In this document: piece by piece, positions 44,631 through 55,170 of the stretch
Layout: the number at the start of each line of letters is the position of its first letter
Position numbering within the stretch: the first letter of the stretch is position 1
Assembly (NCBI RefSeq): GCF_033118175.1
Contig: NC_083697.1
Location: forward strand, 24,402,001 to 24,466,000
Origin: Dama dama
Lineage: Eukaryota; Chordata; Mammalia; Artiodactyla; Cervidae
DNA length: 64,000 nt
Direction: 5' to 3'
Notes under the pieces: generated by a model
What the model was told of the DNA's origin: nothing
Database searches by the model: none
Seen by the model: the letters and a program-made list of their open reading frames with translations, nothing else
Program-made: the position numbers and the translations under genes

Positions 44631-46676
44631 CTTTGTTATTATTTAATGGTGTTTTTTGGCCAAGCAACACAGTGATACCAATATTTATGAGACTAGACCT
44701 TGTCATCTTTGCTTTGTAATACCATTCTCTAGACCACTGAGCAAAGTGACTAAATATATTATGTTAGATACAAATCTAAAGGCAGTCAAAACACAGTATC
44801 CCTGTTTTAGCCACACTTTCCCCTCACTTTTCCCCTGTGTTCAGCTTCTCCTATGTTTCCTAGATTAAGAAAACAAGTACATTTTTGCACAGAGAAAAAT
44901 CAGAAAAATACATTTGCTTAAAGTAAGCATAGACCAATCCTATGAAAAACTGATAGTACATTGGGAAAGCATCATCCAGAGAAAGATCAAGATTAGAAAG
45001 GTCAGTTAATTAATTAATAAAGGTCAGTTTATTCTCAACATAGAAGATCTGCTTTAATTAACTTGGTCATTAACATTAAAGCTGCATTTTACAAGTGTTA
45101 ACATTTTCATTTAAAAGTTAAGTTTATTGATATGTCTGATAAAGCATAAAATCTTAAATATATTTAACTTTTAGAATTGAACTATAAGTGGTGTTTCATG
45201 TACTAGACAATTTTTTACATCTTCTGTGGATAGAACAGGAATAAAGGTATTAGGAATATGAAGTACAAGATTGTATACCATTTCCCAGATAAATTCCCAG
45301 GAATTTTTTTTTCCTATTTGTATAGTCAAAAGATCTCATAGCTAAGAGTAGGATAATGAATAAATAATTTAAGTATATCTTGAGTAAACAATAAAAATCA
45401 TAATAATTGCTAACATTTGCTGAGTGCTTGCTCTTATTTGCCAGTCACTGTGCTAAGTCCTTTACATGTTAAGAATGGAGAAGAAAATTTTTTCAAAGAA
45501 TTAAAAATTAACAGTATAGTAAAGTTTTGTTAGAGAAATTGGCATTGCAAGTTAACTTTGATAAAGAGGTCGAGTATAAGATAAATGTGCAAAAACCAAA
45601 ACCACATAAATGTGAAAAAATAAAAATCTCTGTATTAACAATAATTGACTACAAATGAAAATGTCTGATGGAGAGGCCATCCAGAGGACATGACTGCCAG
45701 GTGACCTGCAAGCTGGATGCGGAAAATCAGAGATGCCTCGTCTCTATTCATCCTTGGAATGTACATTCTCCTTACCATTCCCGTAGCCAGAGCCATTTCA
45801 AGGACGCAGCCTTGAGAGGGAACGTGCTGTTGAGACCATCTGGACAGTACTGAACAATACCCTGTCAAGGATGCTGACAGGATTCTAATGGGAGGCTGTG
45901 GAGCTGTGCTCATTGCAGAGCCTTTGGGGACAAGCCTCCCAAGTTAAGTCCTGTTGCTTAGTAGGACTGCCGCCTAGTAATCGGGAGCAGCTGCCTCACT
46001 CCTCTTTCTTCACCCTCTATGTTCAGGAGCTGTTTTCACATTTCACCTGGGAAATTCCTGAGTTTGTGAACCTACGATGTCCCAGTAATGACAGTCAAAC
46101 AACCTGTAAAATACTTAGGAACAAAATTAAGAAGAAAACAAACAGGGACTACTTGAGTAAAACTGTAATTTTATGAAAAGTCATAAAAGCAAGATCTAAA
46201 ATAGTGGAACAGTTTACTATGATCCTAGGTGAAAAAATATAAAAATGGCAGTCTTCCAGAATTTATGATTTTAAGGCAATTAAAACCTCAATGAATTTTT
46301 TAGGGAGAGGAATTAGATAAAATTTTATCAGTTCATTAGGAATAACAAATACCAAAAAGGCAAGATAATTGTAAGAGGTGAGAGGAAACAACTTACCTAC
46401 TGACTCAAAGACTCAGGAAAAGTGTGGGGAGTTGCTTTAAGCTGCTGAGTTTTAGGGTGCTTTGTTATACAGCAATAACTGATTAAGACAGACCTTACAG
46501 CTCATGTATCCTAACTCTGTTGTACTCACCTGAGGACAGGGCTGGGGAAATTTGAGTTATGGTATAGGTAAAAAAAAAAAGCAAACTGGAGTAGGACCTA
46601 GAAGCTTTATGATTAGAAGAATAAATGATAGAATCAATTAAAATAGTAGCAAGATAGAAAACAGAACTAGACAACA

Positions 46677-46709
<33 letters not shown>

Positions 46710-46780
46710 AAAGAGTGTTCAGTTACAGAGCTAAAAAATAGAATATATCCTTGATAAAATAAGTAGATAAGCACAGGAGT
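44631..46780. other. mostly unique sequence, MIR fragment at about 45395-45475
   Basis: A reversed MIR end (TGAGTGCTTGCTCTTATTTGCCAG, TGTGCTAAGTCCTTTACATG) lies near 45430. A GC-richer block (45655-46110) may be an old LTR but I cannot name it. No convincing exon is seen. Confidence 0.4.
46676..46712. repeat. (GT)n(AT)n microsatellite
   Basis: GTGTGTGT changing to ATATATAT over about 35 bases. Confidence 0.9.
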
Positions 46781-46784
46781 TGGC

Positions 46785-47270
46785 AAACTATGATCTGGCT
46801 TGCTGCCTTTTTTGTAAACAAAGTTATATTGGAGCATAGCTACACACATTTAAGTATTCTCTGTGATTGCTTTTGTGCCCTAGTAGCAGAGCCGACAGAG
46901 AAGGCAATGGCAACCCACTCCAGTACTCTTGCCTGGCAAACCCCATAGATAGAGGAGCCTGGTGGGCTGCAGTGCATGGGGTCGCTAAGAGTCAGACACG
47001 ACTGAGCGACTTCACTTTCACTTTTCACTTTCACACATCGGAGAAGGAAATGGCAACCCACTCCAGTGTTCCTGCCTGGAGAATCCCAGGGACGGGGGAG
47101 CCTGGTGGGCTGCCGTCTATGGGGTCACACAGAGCCGGACACGACTGAAGCGACTTAGCAGCAGCAGCAGAGCTGAGTAGTTGAGACAGAAACCCCGTTG
47201 CCTGAAAAGCTGAAAATGCTTATCATCTGGCCCTTTACAGGAAGAAATTGCTGACCCCTGCTCCAGGCTG
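46785..47270 (+). mobile_element. old DNA transposon (hAT/MER-type) split by a SINE
   Basis: GGCAAACTATGATCTGGCTTGCTGCC and TAAACAAAGTTATATTGGAGC on the left, CTGGCCCTTTACAGGAAGAAATTGCTGACCCC on the right. These are the two ends of one common mammalian element; the family name is uncertain. Confidence 0.6.
46893..47172 (+). mobile_element. dimeric Bov-A2-type SINE
   Basis: Two copies of the GAAGGAAATGGCAACCCACTCC...GGTCGACACGACTGA-type unit in tandem (GGCAACCCACTCCAG at about 46909 and 47052), the second slightly different, ending in (AGC)n. Confidence 0.88.
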
Positions 47271-47650
47271 ATAATTACTCCTATAGCATGGCATTCCCAT
47301 GGCAGAGTTCCTACTAACAGGAGAGGACAGGCTCACGGAAGGGAGAAATATACTCGATATTTAGTCTGTATATCTCACCCTTCTATTCTCTTCTTCACGT
47401 TGGATGGGAATGAGATGGCAACAGGGGAGAGACTCAGATCCTCAGCAGATGTAACCTTGTGAAGTCAGAGTGGTACGTGCTCAAATGCCTCCTATCGTGG
47501 AAGTGAGATTGGAAGCTTAATGACAGTAACATGTCCAGATAATTTGATTAAGTGTCAGGCATGCTGTCTGACTCGATTTGGAGCTATATCAATTGAACTG
47601 TTTACTGAATAGGACAGCTTTTAGCATTATGTTGATGCAGCAGCATTTCA
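47271..47650. other. no named feature
   Basis: Unique-looking, no exon or named repeat. Confidence 0.35.
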
Positions 47651-47654
47651 CATA

Positions 47655-47830
47655 CAATGTGTGAGTCCTTAACCAACAGGGTCCTATTCTATAGCACAGG
47701 GAACTCTGCTTAATGTTATCTGGCAGTCTGGGTGGGAGGGAAGTTTGGGGGAGGATGGATACATGTGTATGTATGGCTGAGTCCATTTGCTATCCACCTG
47801 AAACTGTCACATTTTTAATTGGCTATATGC
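47655..47830 (+). mobile_element. old L1 3' end fragment
   Basis: CAGGGTCCTATTCTATAGCACAGGGAACTCTGCTTAATG and CCATTTGCTATCCACCTGAAACTGTCAC. Confidence 0.7.
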
Positions 47831-47835
47831 ATGCT

Positions 47836-48035
47836 AATTAGCTTGTCATGTCTGACTCTTTGCAACCCTATGGACTGTAGCCCGCCAGGCTCCTCTGTCC
47901 ATGGGGATTCTTTAGGCAAGAAGACTGAAGTGGGTTGCCATACCCTCCTCCAGGGAATCTTCCAGACCTGGGGATCAAACCCGCATCTCTTATGTCTCCT
48001 GCATTTTTGACAGGAGGGCTCTTTACCATTGGCAC
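47836..48035 (-). mobile_element. Bov-tA SINE
   Basis: Reverse copy: TTGTCATGTCTGACTCTTTGC, TCTTTAGGCAAGAAGACTGAAG and GGGCTCTTTACCATTGGCAC. Confidence 0.87.
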
Positions 48036-49038
48036 ATAAAAAAGTTTAAAAAAAAAATAAACACTAAATAAAAAAGCCAAAAATAATGTATGAATCCAAA
48101 TAACTATGTTTTAAAAGTAGATACAAAGCAAAAAATAAAAACAAATACAAATTTTATTAAGCAGTGGTTTCAATAGTAGTTCTTTCACTTTTATGCATTC
48201 AGTCATTGTCTAAGCAATTACAGATTCAAAATGACTGGCGACAGAACATTAGGTTTATCAGCAGAAACACCAAATACGTAATGCTGACAGATCATCATGT
48301 ATGTGTTCAGGGCATATAAGCTAAGATTCCTCTGAGAACGTTCACCTTTGCATTTCCTGACTTCCAGGTTTAAACTTGTATCCTGTGCATTGTGTTAACA
48401 TTTTTCTTTGCATTTAGCTTCCTTTTAAAAAATGAGAACAAAAGAAAAAATTTAATATCCCAATCCCTAAGGACAGTCACCGTATACCACATAATAGATG
48501 CTTTGAGGGACTTGAGTTTTTTATATTTTTAAATCTTTGGAACACAGGGAAGGTGTATGGTTCCTTTTATTCATATCTCTAATGGATTAAAAGTATTGTG
48601 CTCAAAATTTGCATAAAAGCTTTTCTTTTACTGCCAGAAATAAATGAAAGCGAATAAAGGACCTCAAATCAAGAAAAGAAAATGTAATACAGCTTAGAGA
48701 CAAACTTGGAAACTCAGTATTAAGTGATTAAAATATGCGAATTTAAAAGGCCGTCTTTTTAGAAAAGGAACTGGGGTGATGACATTGTCCACCATGATAA
48801 ACGCTAAAAGAGAACACAGGTGATAGGGTAAAAGCAAGGGACTTTGGGGTATCATAGTAAGTGAGATTTTTAAAAATATGAAAGTACCTTTCCAGACCTT
48901 TCCATATAATAGGTATTCAACATATGTTTGCTTCCTCCCCTTTCGAGGGAGACACTGTGTGTTTCCCATACTCTCTTGTAGCTATCATTGGCCATGGGAC
49001 CAATTTGGGCCAAGGAGACATAAGAGGGATTTTGTTCA
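48036..49038. other. no named feature
   Basis: AT-rich, with A-runs just after the SINE. No exon or named repeat. Confidence 0.4.
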
Positions 49039-49178
49039 GGTTGATCCCTGGGTTGGGAAGATCCCCTGAAGAAGGGAAAGGCTACCCACCCCAGTATTCT
49101 GGCCTGGAGAATTCCATGGACTGTAGAGTCCATGGGGGTCACAAAGAGTCAGATATGACTGAGTGACTTTCACTTTCT
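49039..49178 (+). mobile_element. Bov-A SINE, head missing
   Basis: Starts at TTGATCCCTGGGTTGGGAAG and ends GATATGACTGAGTGACTTTCAC. Confidence 0.88.
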
Positions 49179-49405
49179 TTTGCTTTTCTTAGAAAAGAGG
49201 TGACACATGATATTTCTTTTTTTTCTGTCTGGTAGGCAGACCTCAGAATGCTTCCTCGGCAAGCTCTGTAATGAGATATGGTACATGGTATTTAGCAATT
49301 TCTGTTGTATTTGAACAGAGTTTGTATGTTTGTTTAAAAGTTATGTTTTGATTTGTATCTGCATTCCAATTAAAGACTTTGATAAGCTTTGGACTTGATT
49401 ATCAG

Positions 49406-49553
49406 CTCTGGAAAGTGAGGTTTATGGAGAAGTTATTGTCAAGAACCACTTAGGAAAGCCCTGGTCCCTTGAACATTTTGAGAAATATGCTGAGAATTTG
49501 CAGCTAGAGACAGAGGTGGATCAAGGATGGTCCTCACCTGAACTCGGGCTTTG
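49406..49553 (+). CDS. candidate coding exon C, unrecognised protein
   Basis: An open segment of 48 full codons ending at a perfect donor (TTTG|GTAAGT), with an acceptor at TTGATTATCAG. It enters in phase 1 and leaves in phase 2. The reading contains VKNHLGKPWSLEHFEKYAEN and then an acidic stretch (LETEVDQGW), typical of a soluble folded protein. No repeat family is recognised here, although a Bov SINE fragment ends about 230 bases upstream. Candidate exon E follows in matching phase. The name and function are unknown to me. Confidence 0.4.
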
Positions 49554-49741
49554 GTAAGTTCTTCCTCCTTTGCTAAAAGGTTGAAACTTATCTGCTCTCC
49601 CATAAATAATTCTCAAGGATTCCTGAAACACTAACAGCCCATGTAAACTTTTTAAGGAAAAGAACAAGACTATAACTAACAACAGGACATTTTTTAATGT
49701 GTTTTTTTTTTTTTTTTTGGATCCTAGACAACCTTTTGCAG

Positions 49742-49934
49742 TTTGCTTGGTTCAAGACTGCATCCAGCAAATGACGAACACCCTCTAGATAACCCAGGCT
49801 CCTTGAAAGCCTTATCATCAGTTCAATGGGATTTTAACTTTTCAGAAGGAAAAGTTAACAGGGATATGAAGTACCTCTCGACATCTCTAGATTTCTCCAA
49901 AGTCAGCCCTGCCTTAGAAGACCCTCCAAACTAG
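49742..49934 (+). CDS. candidate terminal coding exon E with stop, unrecognised protein
   Basis: Begins after a long T-tract and acceptor (CCTTTTGCAG). Its first base completes a Cys codon with the two bases left by exon C, and the frame then runs 62 codons to TAG at 49932-49934. It contains HPLDNPGSLKALSSVQWDF and a charged tail ending in LEDPPN. The intron from C would be 188 bp. An alternative acceptor (ATCCTAG at 49727) would give an immediate stop, so the downstream AG is preferred. A Bov-A SINE starts about 70 bases after the stop. Confidence 0.4.
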
Positions 49935-50006
49935 GGAAATAAGCTGATGTAACCTACGAGGTGTAAAGCTTCCTGTTGTCCTTTCAGCTGAGGTTTCAGG
50001 AACTTG

Positions 50007-50212
50007 GGGCTTCCCTGGTGTCTCAGACGGTAAAGAATGTGCCTGCGATGCCGGAGACCTGGGTTCGATCCCTGGGTCAGAAAGATCCCCTGGAGAAGAG
50101 AAAGGCAGCCCACTCCAGTATTCTTGCCTGGAAAATTCCACAGACAGAGAAGCCTGGTGAGCTACAGTCCATGGAGTCACAAAGAGTCAGACATGACTGA
50201 ACGACTAACACT
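50007..50212 (+). mobile_element. Bov-A SINE
   Basis: Complete forward copy from GGGCTTCCCTGGTGTCTCAG to GACATGACTGAACGACTAACAC; it sits just after candidate exon E. Confidence 0.93.
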
Positions 50213-50862
50213 TCTGGAAACTCAATACAGACATTTTTCTCTTTAGAGTCAAGCCGTCCTCACATTCTATTTCCACTTGTCTTTCTTCATGGCAATCCTG
50301 CTACACTAGAGAGGTTTTTTAATATGAGAAAAAGAACACTTCAGTCTCAGAAAGATGCTTAGCATCAAAGTCCTCTAGTCAAGCTCTTCAACATTTACAG
50401 TTTTGGGGTTTTTTTTTTAAGTTTTCTTAATGCTCTGAGGAACACAAGGCAGTTCTCCCACACCTCCTACGGTCTGAGCATCCCCTTCCCTTGAGAGACA
50501 TCTCACTGCTGCTTTGGCGGCCAGCAACCCCTTGTGAAAGGTTCCCACCCTCCTCCAGTCCTGAAGTCACCACAGGACAGGGTTATGAAAGGACTTGATT
50601 ATGGGACGAAATTATAGGAGAGTCTCAGACTCTGTCCAAGCAAGTGACTTTTTATGATAACCAGGGCTACCAGTTCCTGGAACTTACTTAAAAATGAAAT
50701 CAATTGAAAAAAGTGTTAGAGAAAATCTTCTTCACAAAAAAATAGGAATAAAATATAACCAGTGGAAAACTACAAAAATGGGAAAATTTCCAGCTACACT
50801 AGATTTTTTAAAATTGCTTCCTAAAGGTTTTAGTGTTTTCTTTTTCTTTACAATTTTTTTCT
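50213..50862. other. no named feature
   Basis: Unique-looking. No exon or named repeat. Confidence 0.35.
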
Positions 50863-50864
50863 TT

Positions 50865-51405
50865 GGAGTTTTATTGAGATATAATTGACAATCAGAACTG
50901 TATAAATTTAAGGTATACAGCATAATGATTTGACTTTCATCATGAAATGATTCCCATAGTATGTTTAGTGAACAGCATCATCTCATATAGATATAAAAGA
51001 AGTAGAAAAAGATGTTTTTTTTTCTTGTGCTGAGAACTCAGAATTTACTCTTAACAGCTTTCATCTATAACTTACAGTGGTGTTAATTATATTTATCAGG
51101 TTGTATATGATATCCTTAGTACTTATTTTATAACTGGAAGTTTGCACTTTTTGACCACGTTCATCCATTCCCACTCTTCCCTAATCCCTGCCTCTGGTAA
51201 CCACAGGTCTGATCTCTTTTTCTATGAATTTTTTTTTAAGTGTAAATGCCCTACAACACTGTACTAGTTTCTGTTACACAACATACTGATTTGATATTTC
51301 TATACATTTCAAGATGATCAACACAAGTCTAGTTTCCATCTGCTACCATACAAAGTTATTATATAATTACTGACTATTCCCACACTGTACATTTCATCCC
51401 CATTA
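50865..51405 (-). mobile_element. old L1 3'UTR
   Basis: Reverse text GTTTTATTGAGATATAATTGACAATC, GGTATACAGCATAATGATTTGAC and CCTGCCTCTGGTAACCACAGGTC, typical of L1M 3' ends. Confidence 0.78.
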
Positions 51406-51589
51406 TTAGATTTCTTGTTAATGCAAATTAAAATGTCTTGTTTTATTCTGACTAGGATGCACTGAAATGAGTTGTGATGTGTGAGAGCCTGGGGGAGTTT
51501 TGATGCCTCCAAGACCTGTAACTGGGCCCTTGAGTATTCAGGAGAGCATTGTTCTGCCCTACCTCCAGCACTTGGAGGATTACTGATGT

Positions 51590-51910
51590 CCTTTTGTTTA
51601 TTTAATTTTGTCTGTGCTGGGTCTTCGTTGCTGCCTGGGCTTTTCTCTAGCTGCGGAAAGTGGGGGCTGCTGTCCAGCCGTGTGTGGGCTGCTCATTGCA
51701 GTGGCTTCTCTTGTCGTGGAGCTCGGGCTCGAAGGCATGAGCTTCAGTAGTTGCAGCTGCTGGGCTCTCGAGCAGAGGCTCAGGTGTTGTGGCCTACAGG
51801 CGCAGCATGCGGGATCCTCCGGGAGCGGGGATGGAACCTGTGTCTCCTGCATTGGCAGGCAGATTTTTTTTTTTTTTTTTTTTTTAGCCACTGAACCACC
51901 AGGGAAGCCC
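51590..51910 (-). mobile_element. CHR-type SINE with 8-bp target duplication
   Basis: Reverse CHR copy: CTGTGCTGGGTCTTCGTTGCTGCC, GGGATCCTCCGGGAGCGGGG and CCACCAGGGAAGCCC. ACTGATGT occurs at 51582-51589 and 51911-51918. Confidence 0.9.
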
Positions 51911-51918
51911 ACTGATGT

Positions 51919-53010
51919 TATTAATGAGCAGAAGTTCATGCGTGAGGAGGGGTGAAATTGACTGCAGTAAGAAGGAAGCATTTACATTGGCCCCAACAGG
52001 CTCAGCCAGGAGTGTGACTTGAAGCAAGCAGGGTTTCAGGTAAATAACTGGCCATGGTGTGCTGAGCAGAGAGGAGGAACTGCAGAGGATTCACTGAAAG
52101 AGGTCATATTTTTTCAGAGGGATGGAGAGGAGGGGCCCACCGTAGGCATTAAGAGAAGCGATAGGGAAGGGAGGGCACCTTTGCCATCTTCCCAAATAGA
52201 TCCTGGCGCTCAGAACTCTGACCTGGTCTCTGGTGACCACATAGGCTTTAATGTCTTTGGTTCACTAGTGGGTGAGCTTGTGACAATAGGAGCTCAAATT
52301 TATTTCTGTTGTGACCGCTCCACATACCAGATGTGTCTGCTTTTAGGGTCTGTGTCGACTCTACGGGCCATGGAAGAGGCTGCCTCATAGGCATCTCGGC
52401 AAGGGGCAGGAGCCGAGTTCTGGCGGATTCAGGTCTGCCACATGCTTACCAGCCTGTGCTCAGGCTCCTGACTACCGGCTGCAGCAGCTCTGCCCACGCC
52501 TGGGGCCTCCATCTAAAGTCAGTGAGGTTCATGGCATTTCTGCAGGACCACCACAGAGCTGAAGAGTGGGGCTCCCCTGTTATCAGAGGGTCTCTGGTCT
52601 GGAGTTCCCGGTGAGCAGCACCCCAAGAGCAAGTGAAACTAGACAAGGCCAGAGGAAAAAAAGGTTCAGACTTTATTTTATTATCCAGATTTTTTTTTTT
52701 TCCTCCTGGGAGTTGTTAATGGGCTCTGCCTGTGACAGGTGTATTTAATCGCTTTCTGCTCATAAAAATCATTAAAGTTGTTGTTAAATTTTTCATATAA
52801 AACAATGTTCTGAGGACCATTAATAAAAATTTATATTTATTGTAAAATATAGACTATGTTATCTTTTTCAATTTTAATTTTCTGTTTTTATCTTTCATAA
52901 CTAGGACTAATTACAGTGGACACGTGTAAAAATAAAATCACATACATTAAGTTGGCTATTATTATAAAAATAAAAAACAGTAAGTGTTGGTGAGGATGCA
53001 GAAAAATCAC
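51919..53010. other. no named feature, GC-rich centre
   Basis: 52000-52640 is clearly GC-richer than its surroundings and holds several overlapping open frames with no motif. 52740-53010 is AT-rich. I cannot name a repeat or exon. Confidence 0.35.
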
Positions 53011-53175
53011 AAGCTTAGTGCACTGCTTTTGGGAGTGCAAAGTGGTGCAACAGCTATGGAAAATAGTATGGTGGTTTCTCAAAAAAGTTAAACATATACT
53101 GCCATAAGATCCAGCACTCAGCTTTTAGTTATACACCCAAAAGAATTAAAAATAGAGACTCAGATATTTGGGCAC
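53011..53175 (+). mobile_element. old L1 fragment (ORF2 end)
   Basis: GCTTTTGGGAGTGCAAAGTGGTGCAACAGC, GGAAAATAGTATGGTGG and TACACCCAAAAGAATTAAAAATAG. Confidence 0.75.
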
Positions 53176-53344
53176 CAGTGTTGGGAATTCTGCCCAGAAA
53201 GGGAAACATACCCTTGGGCTTAATGACTTACAAATTTGTATAATTTGCTAGGATTTCAAAACTTTTTTTTTTCTACTTTTGTTTCCCAATCTTAAAAGAT
53301 AGAATAATATAAATTTTCTTACTATATAATCAGGATAAACAATG

Positions 53345-53690
53345 CTAACTGCTATAAAAGTAATGTCTAGATCTCAATGGCTTAATACAAATACAGTTTT
53401 TTTCTCGTGCCTATCACAGTCTTTAGGTAGATGTAGATGATTCCATTTTCTGACATGGTTACTTTCCATCTACGGCTTCCTTGATCACCGTGGAAGAACA
53501 GTGAACAGATACAATCCTGCAAGGGCTTCAGGACCAGGCCTTGAAAGTGGCCTTTATCTCCTGCTCTCTTCATTCCATTGATCAGGATTGGCCACGTGAC
53601 TGCAAGCCAACTTTGTGGAACTCTGAGAAATGTAATCTTCTTGAATTCTCAGGAAGCATTAAAGGAATTATTGAGCATTTAGCTAGTCTC
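53345..53690 (-). mobile_element. old LTR/MER-type repeat
   Basis: CTAACTGCTATAAAAGTAATG, CTCAATGGCTTAATACAAATACAG, AGTGGCCTTTATCTCC and TTGGCCACGTGACTGC follow the order of a widespread mammalian repeat whose name I am not sure of; a shorter relative is at 19415. Confidence 0.5.
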
Positions 53691-54264
53691 TGTCACAATT
53701 AAAATTTTTTCTTGATTTTTTTTTCCCCAAAAGATTTAAGCTATACTATGAAGATTCAGATGAAAAAACATGATAAAGTAACACTTGAATGAGGACAATT
53801 AGAAAATGAAAGTGAGATATTTTGTACTAAGCATTTATGTTTTATGAGCTTGAAACCGTTTCCTTACATATCATGCAACCATGATTGCTATTCCTTTCCT
53901 CATTGTGACAGCTCAGAATTCATACACCAAAACAATTTCGGCTGTGCCTGAGTCAAGCAAGACATCCAAATGGAAATTGTTTGTTTAATTAGCCTCATCC
54001 ACATGACTTATTTTTGCTCTTGATGTAAGCGTAAGAAGTACGAAACAGTCTGATATCACCTTCCCCACTCTATAAAAAACAGAAGCATAGAAAACTTAGC
54101 TAAGATTGTCATGTGAGCAATTGTCATAATGCTTACATTCCCAAGGCAGATGGAGAATGGGTCTGGGAGGGCTCGCTTAGCAAAGCTGTGTTCATGGATC
54201 CTGAATTTGAGCTCATGAACGATGTCCTTGACTGTGTGTCATGCTTGGTCATGGTTAGAACGCT
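53691..54264. other. no named feature
   Basis: No exon or named repeat. Confidence 0.4.
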
Positions 54265-54276
54265 TATTTCAATATG

Positions 54277-54718
54277 GAGTTGTTGTCTAGTTGCTAAGTC
54301 GTGTCCAACTCTTTTGTGACCTCATGGACTGTAGCCTGCCAGGCTCCTCTGTCCATGGGATTTTCCAGGCAAGCGTACTGGAGTAGGTTTCCATTTCCTT
54401 GTCCAGGTGATCTTCTGATGCGGGGATCAAACCTGCCTCTCCTGCTTGGCAGGCAGATTTGCCACCACTGAGCCACCTGTGTGTGTGTGTGTGTGTGTGT
54501 GTATGCTAAGTCGCTTCAGTCACGACTGACTCTTTTTGACCCCACGGACTGTAGCCTGCCAGGCTCCTCTGTCGGTGGATTCTCTAGGCAAGAATACTGG
54601 AGTGGGTTGCTATGCCCTTCTCCAGGGGATCTTCCCAACCCAGGAATCGAACTTGCCTCTCTTATGTCTCCTGAATTGGCAGGCAGGTTGTTTACCACTA
54701 GCGCCACCTGGGAAGCCC
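54277..54718 (-). mobile_element. two Bov SINEs joined through a (TG)n tract, one outer target duplication
   Basis: 54277-54475 and 54500-54718 are both reverse Bov SINEs with GTGTGTGT between them. The pair as a unit is flanked by the 12-bp duplication TATTTCAATATG (54265-54276 and 54719-54730). Confidence 0.92.
54478..54501. repeat. (TG)n microsatellite at the SINE junction
   Basis: About 22 bases of GT at the 3' tail of the 54500-54718 SINE. Confidence 0.92.
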
Positions 54719-54746
54719 TATTTCAATATGACTCTGTGAGAGATAT

Positions 54747-54955
54747 GGCTTCCGGGGTGGCTCAGATAGTGAAGAATCTGCGTGTAAGGCAAGAGACTTG
54801 CATTCAATCCCTGGGTTGGGAAGATCCCCTGGAGGAGGATATAGCAACCAATGGCAGTATTCTTGCCTGGAAAATTCCAAGGACAGAGGAGCCTGGCAGG
54901 CTACAGTCCATGGGGTCACAAAGAGTCTGACACGACTGAGAGACTAACACACACT
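54747..54955 (+). mobile_element. Bov-A SINE, inverted relative to its neighbour
   Basis: Forward copy from GGCTTCCGGGGTGGCTCAG to GACACGACTGAGAGACTAACAC, 28 bases after the reverse SINE ending at 54718. Confidence 0.92.
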
Positions 54956-54999
54956 GAGCCAAATGCTCTATTTCTCGGATAAGGGTCAAGGGCAAGTGT

Positions 55000-55170
55000 G
55001 ATACAGGGAAAGTTATTTTATGTCTCTGACCCTCTCAGCATTTTCTTGCCTATAAAACAAGGATCTCACAGAGATTTGGGGTTTCGTAAGGTTAAAATAC
55101 TTGAAAGCAGCTAACTCAAATTTCCTGGCACATAGTAAGGGTTTCATAAATTTCATACTGAATTTTATTG
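55000..55170 (+). mobile_element. MIR SINE, diverged
   Basis: TTATTTTATGTCTCTGACCCTCTCAGC, CTTGCCTATAAAACAAGG and CCTGGCACATAGTAAGGG. Confidence 0.6.

Noticed and set aside
45655..46176. Possible exon-like blocks at 45668-45853 and 45898-46176
   Set aside because: No consistent splice sites or phase, and the text reads like an old LTR. I could not identify the family, so I list it only as unnamed sequence.
46867..47148. 93-codon open frame
   Set aside because: Entirely within a dimeric Bov SINE. The same holds for many short frames at 39-307, 9016-9328, 14474-14816, 36043-36360, 39145-39460, 49914-50246 and 54294-54995.
51598..51981. Overlapping 115- and 127-codon open frames
   Set aside because: Both read through a CHR-type SINE and its poly(T).
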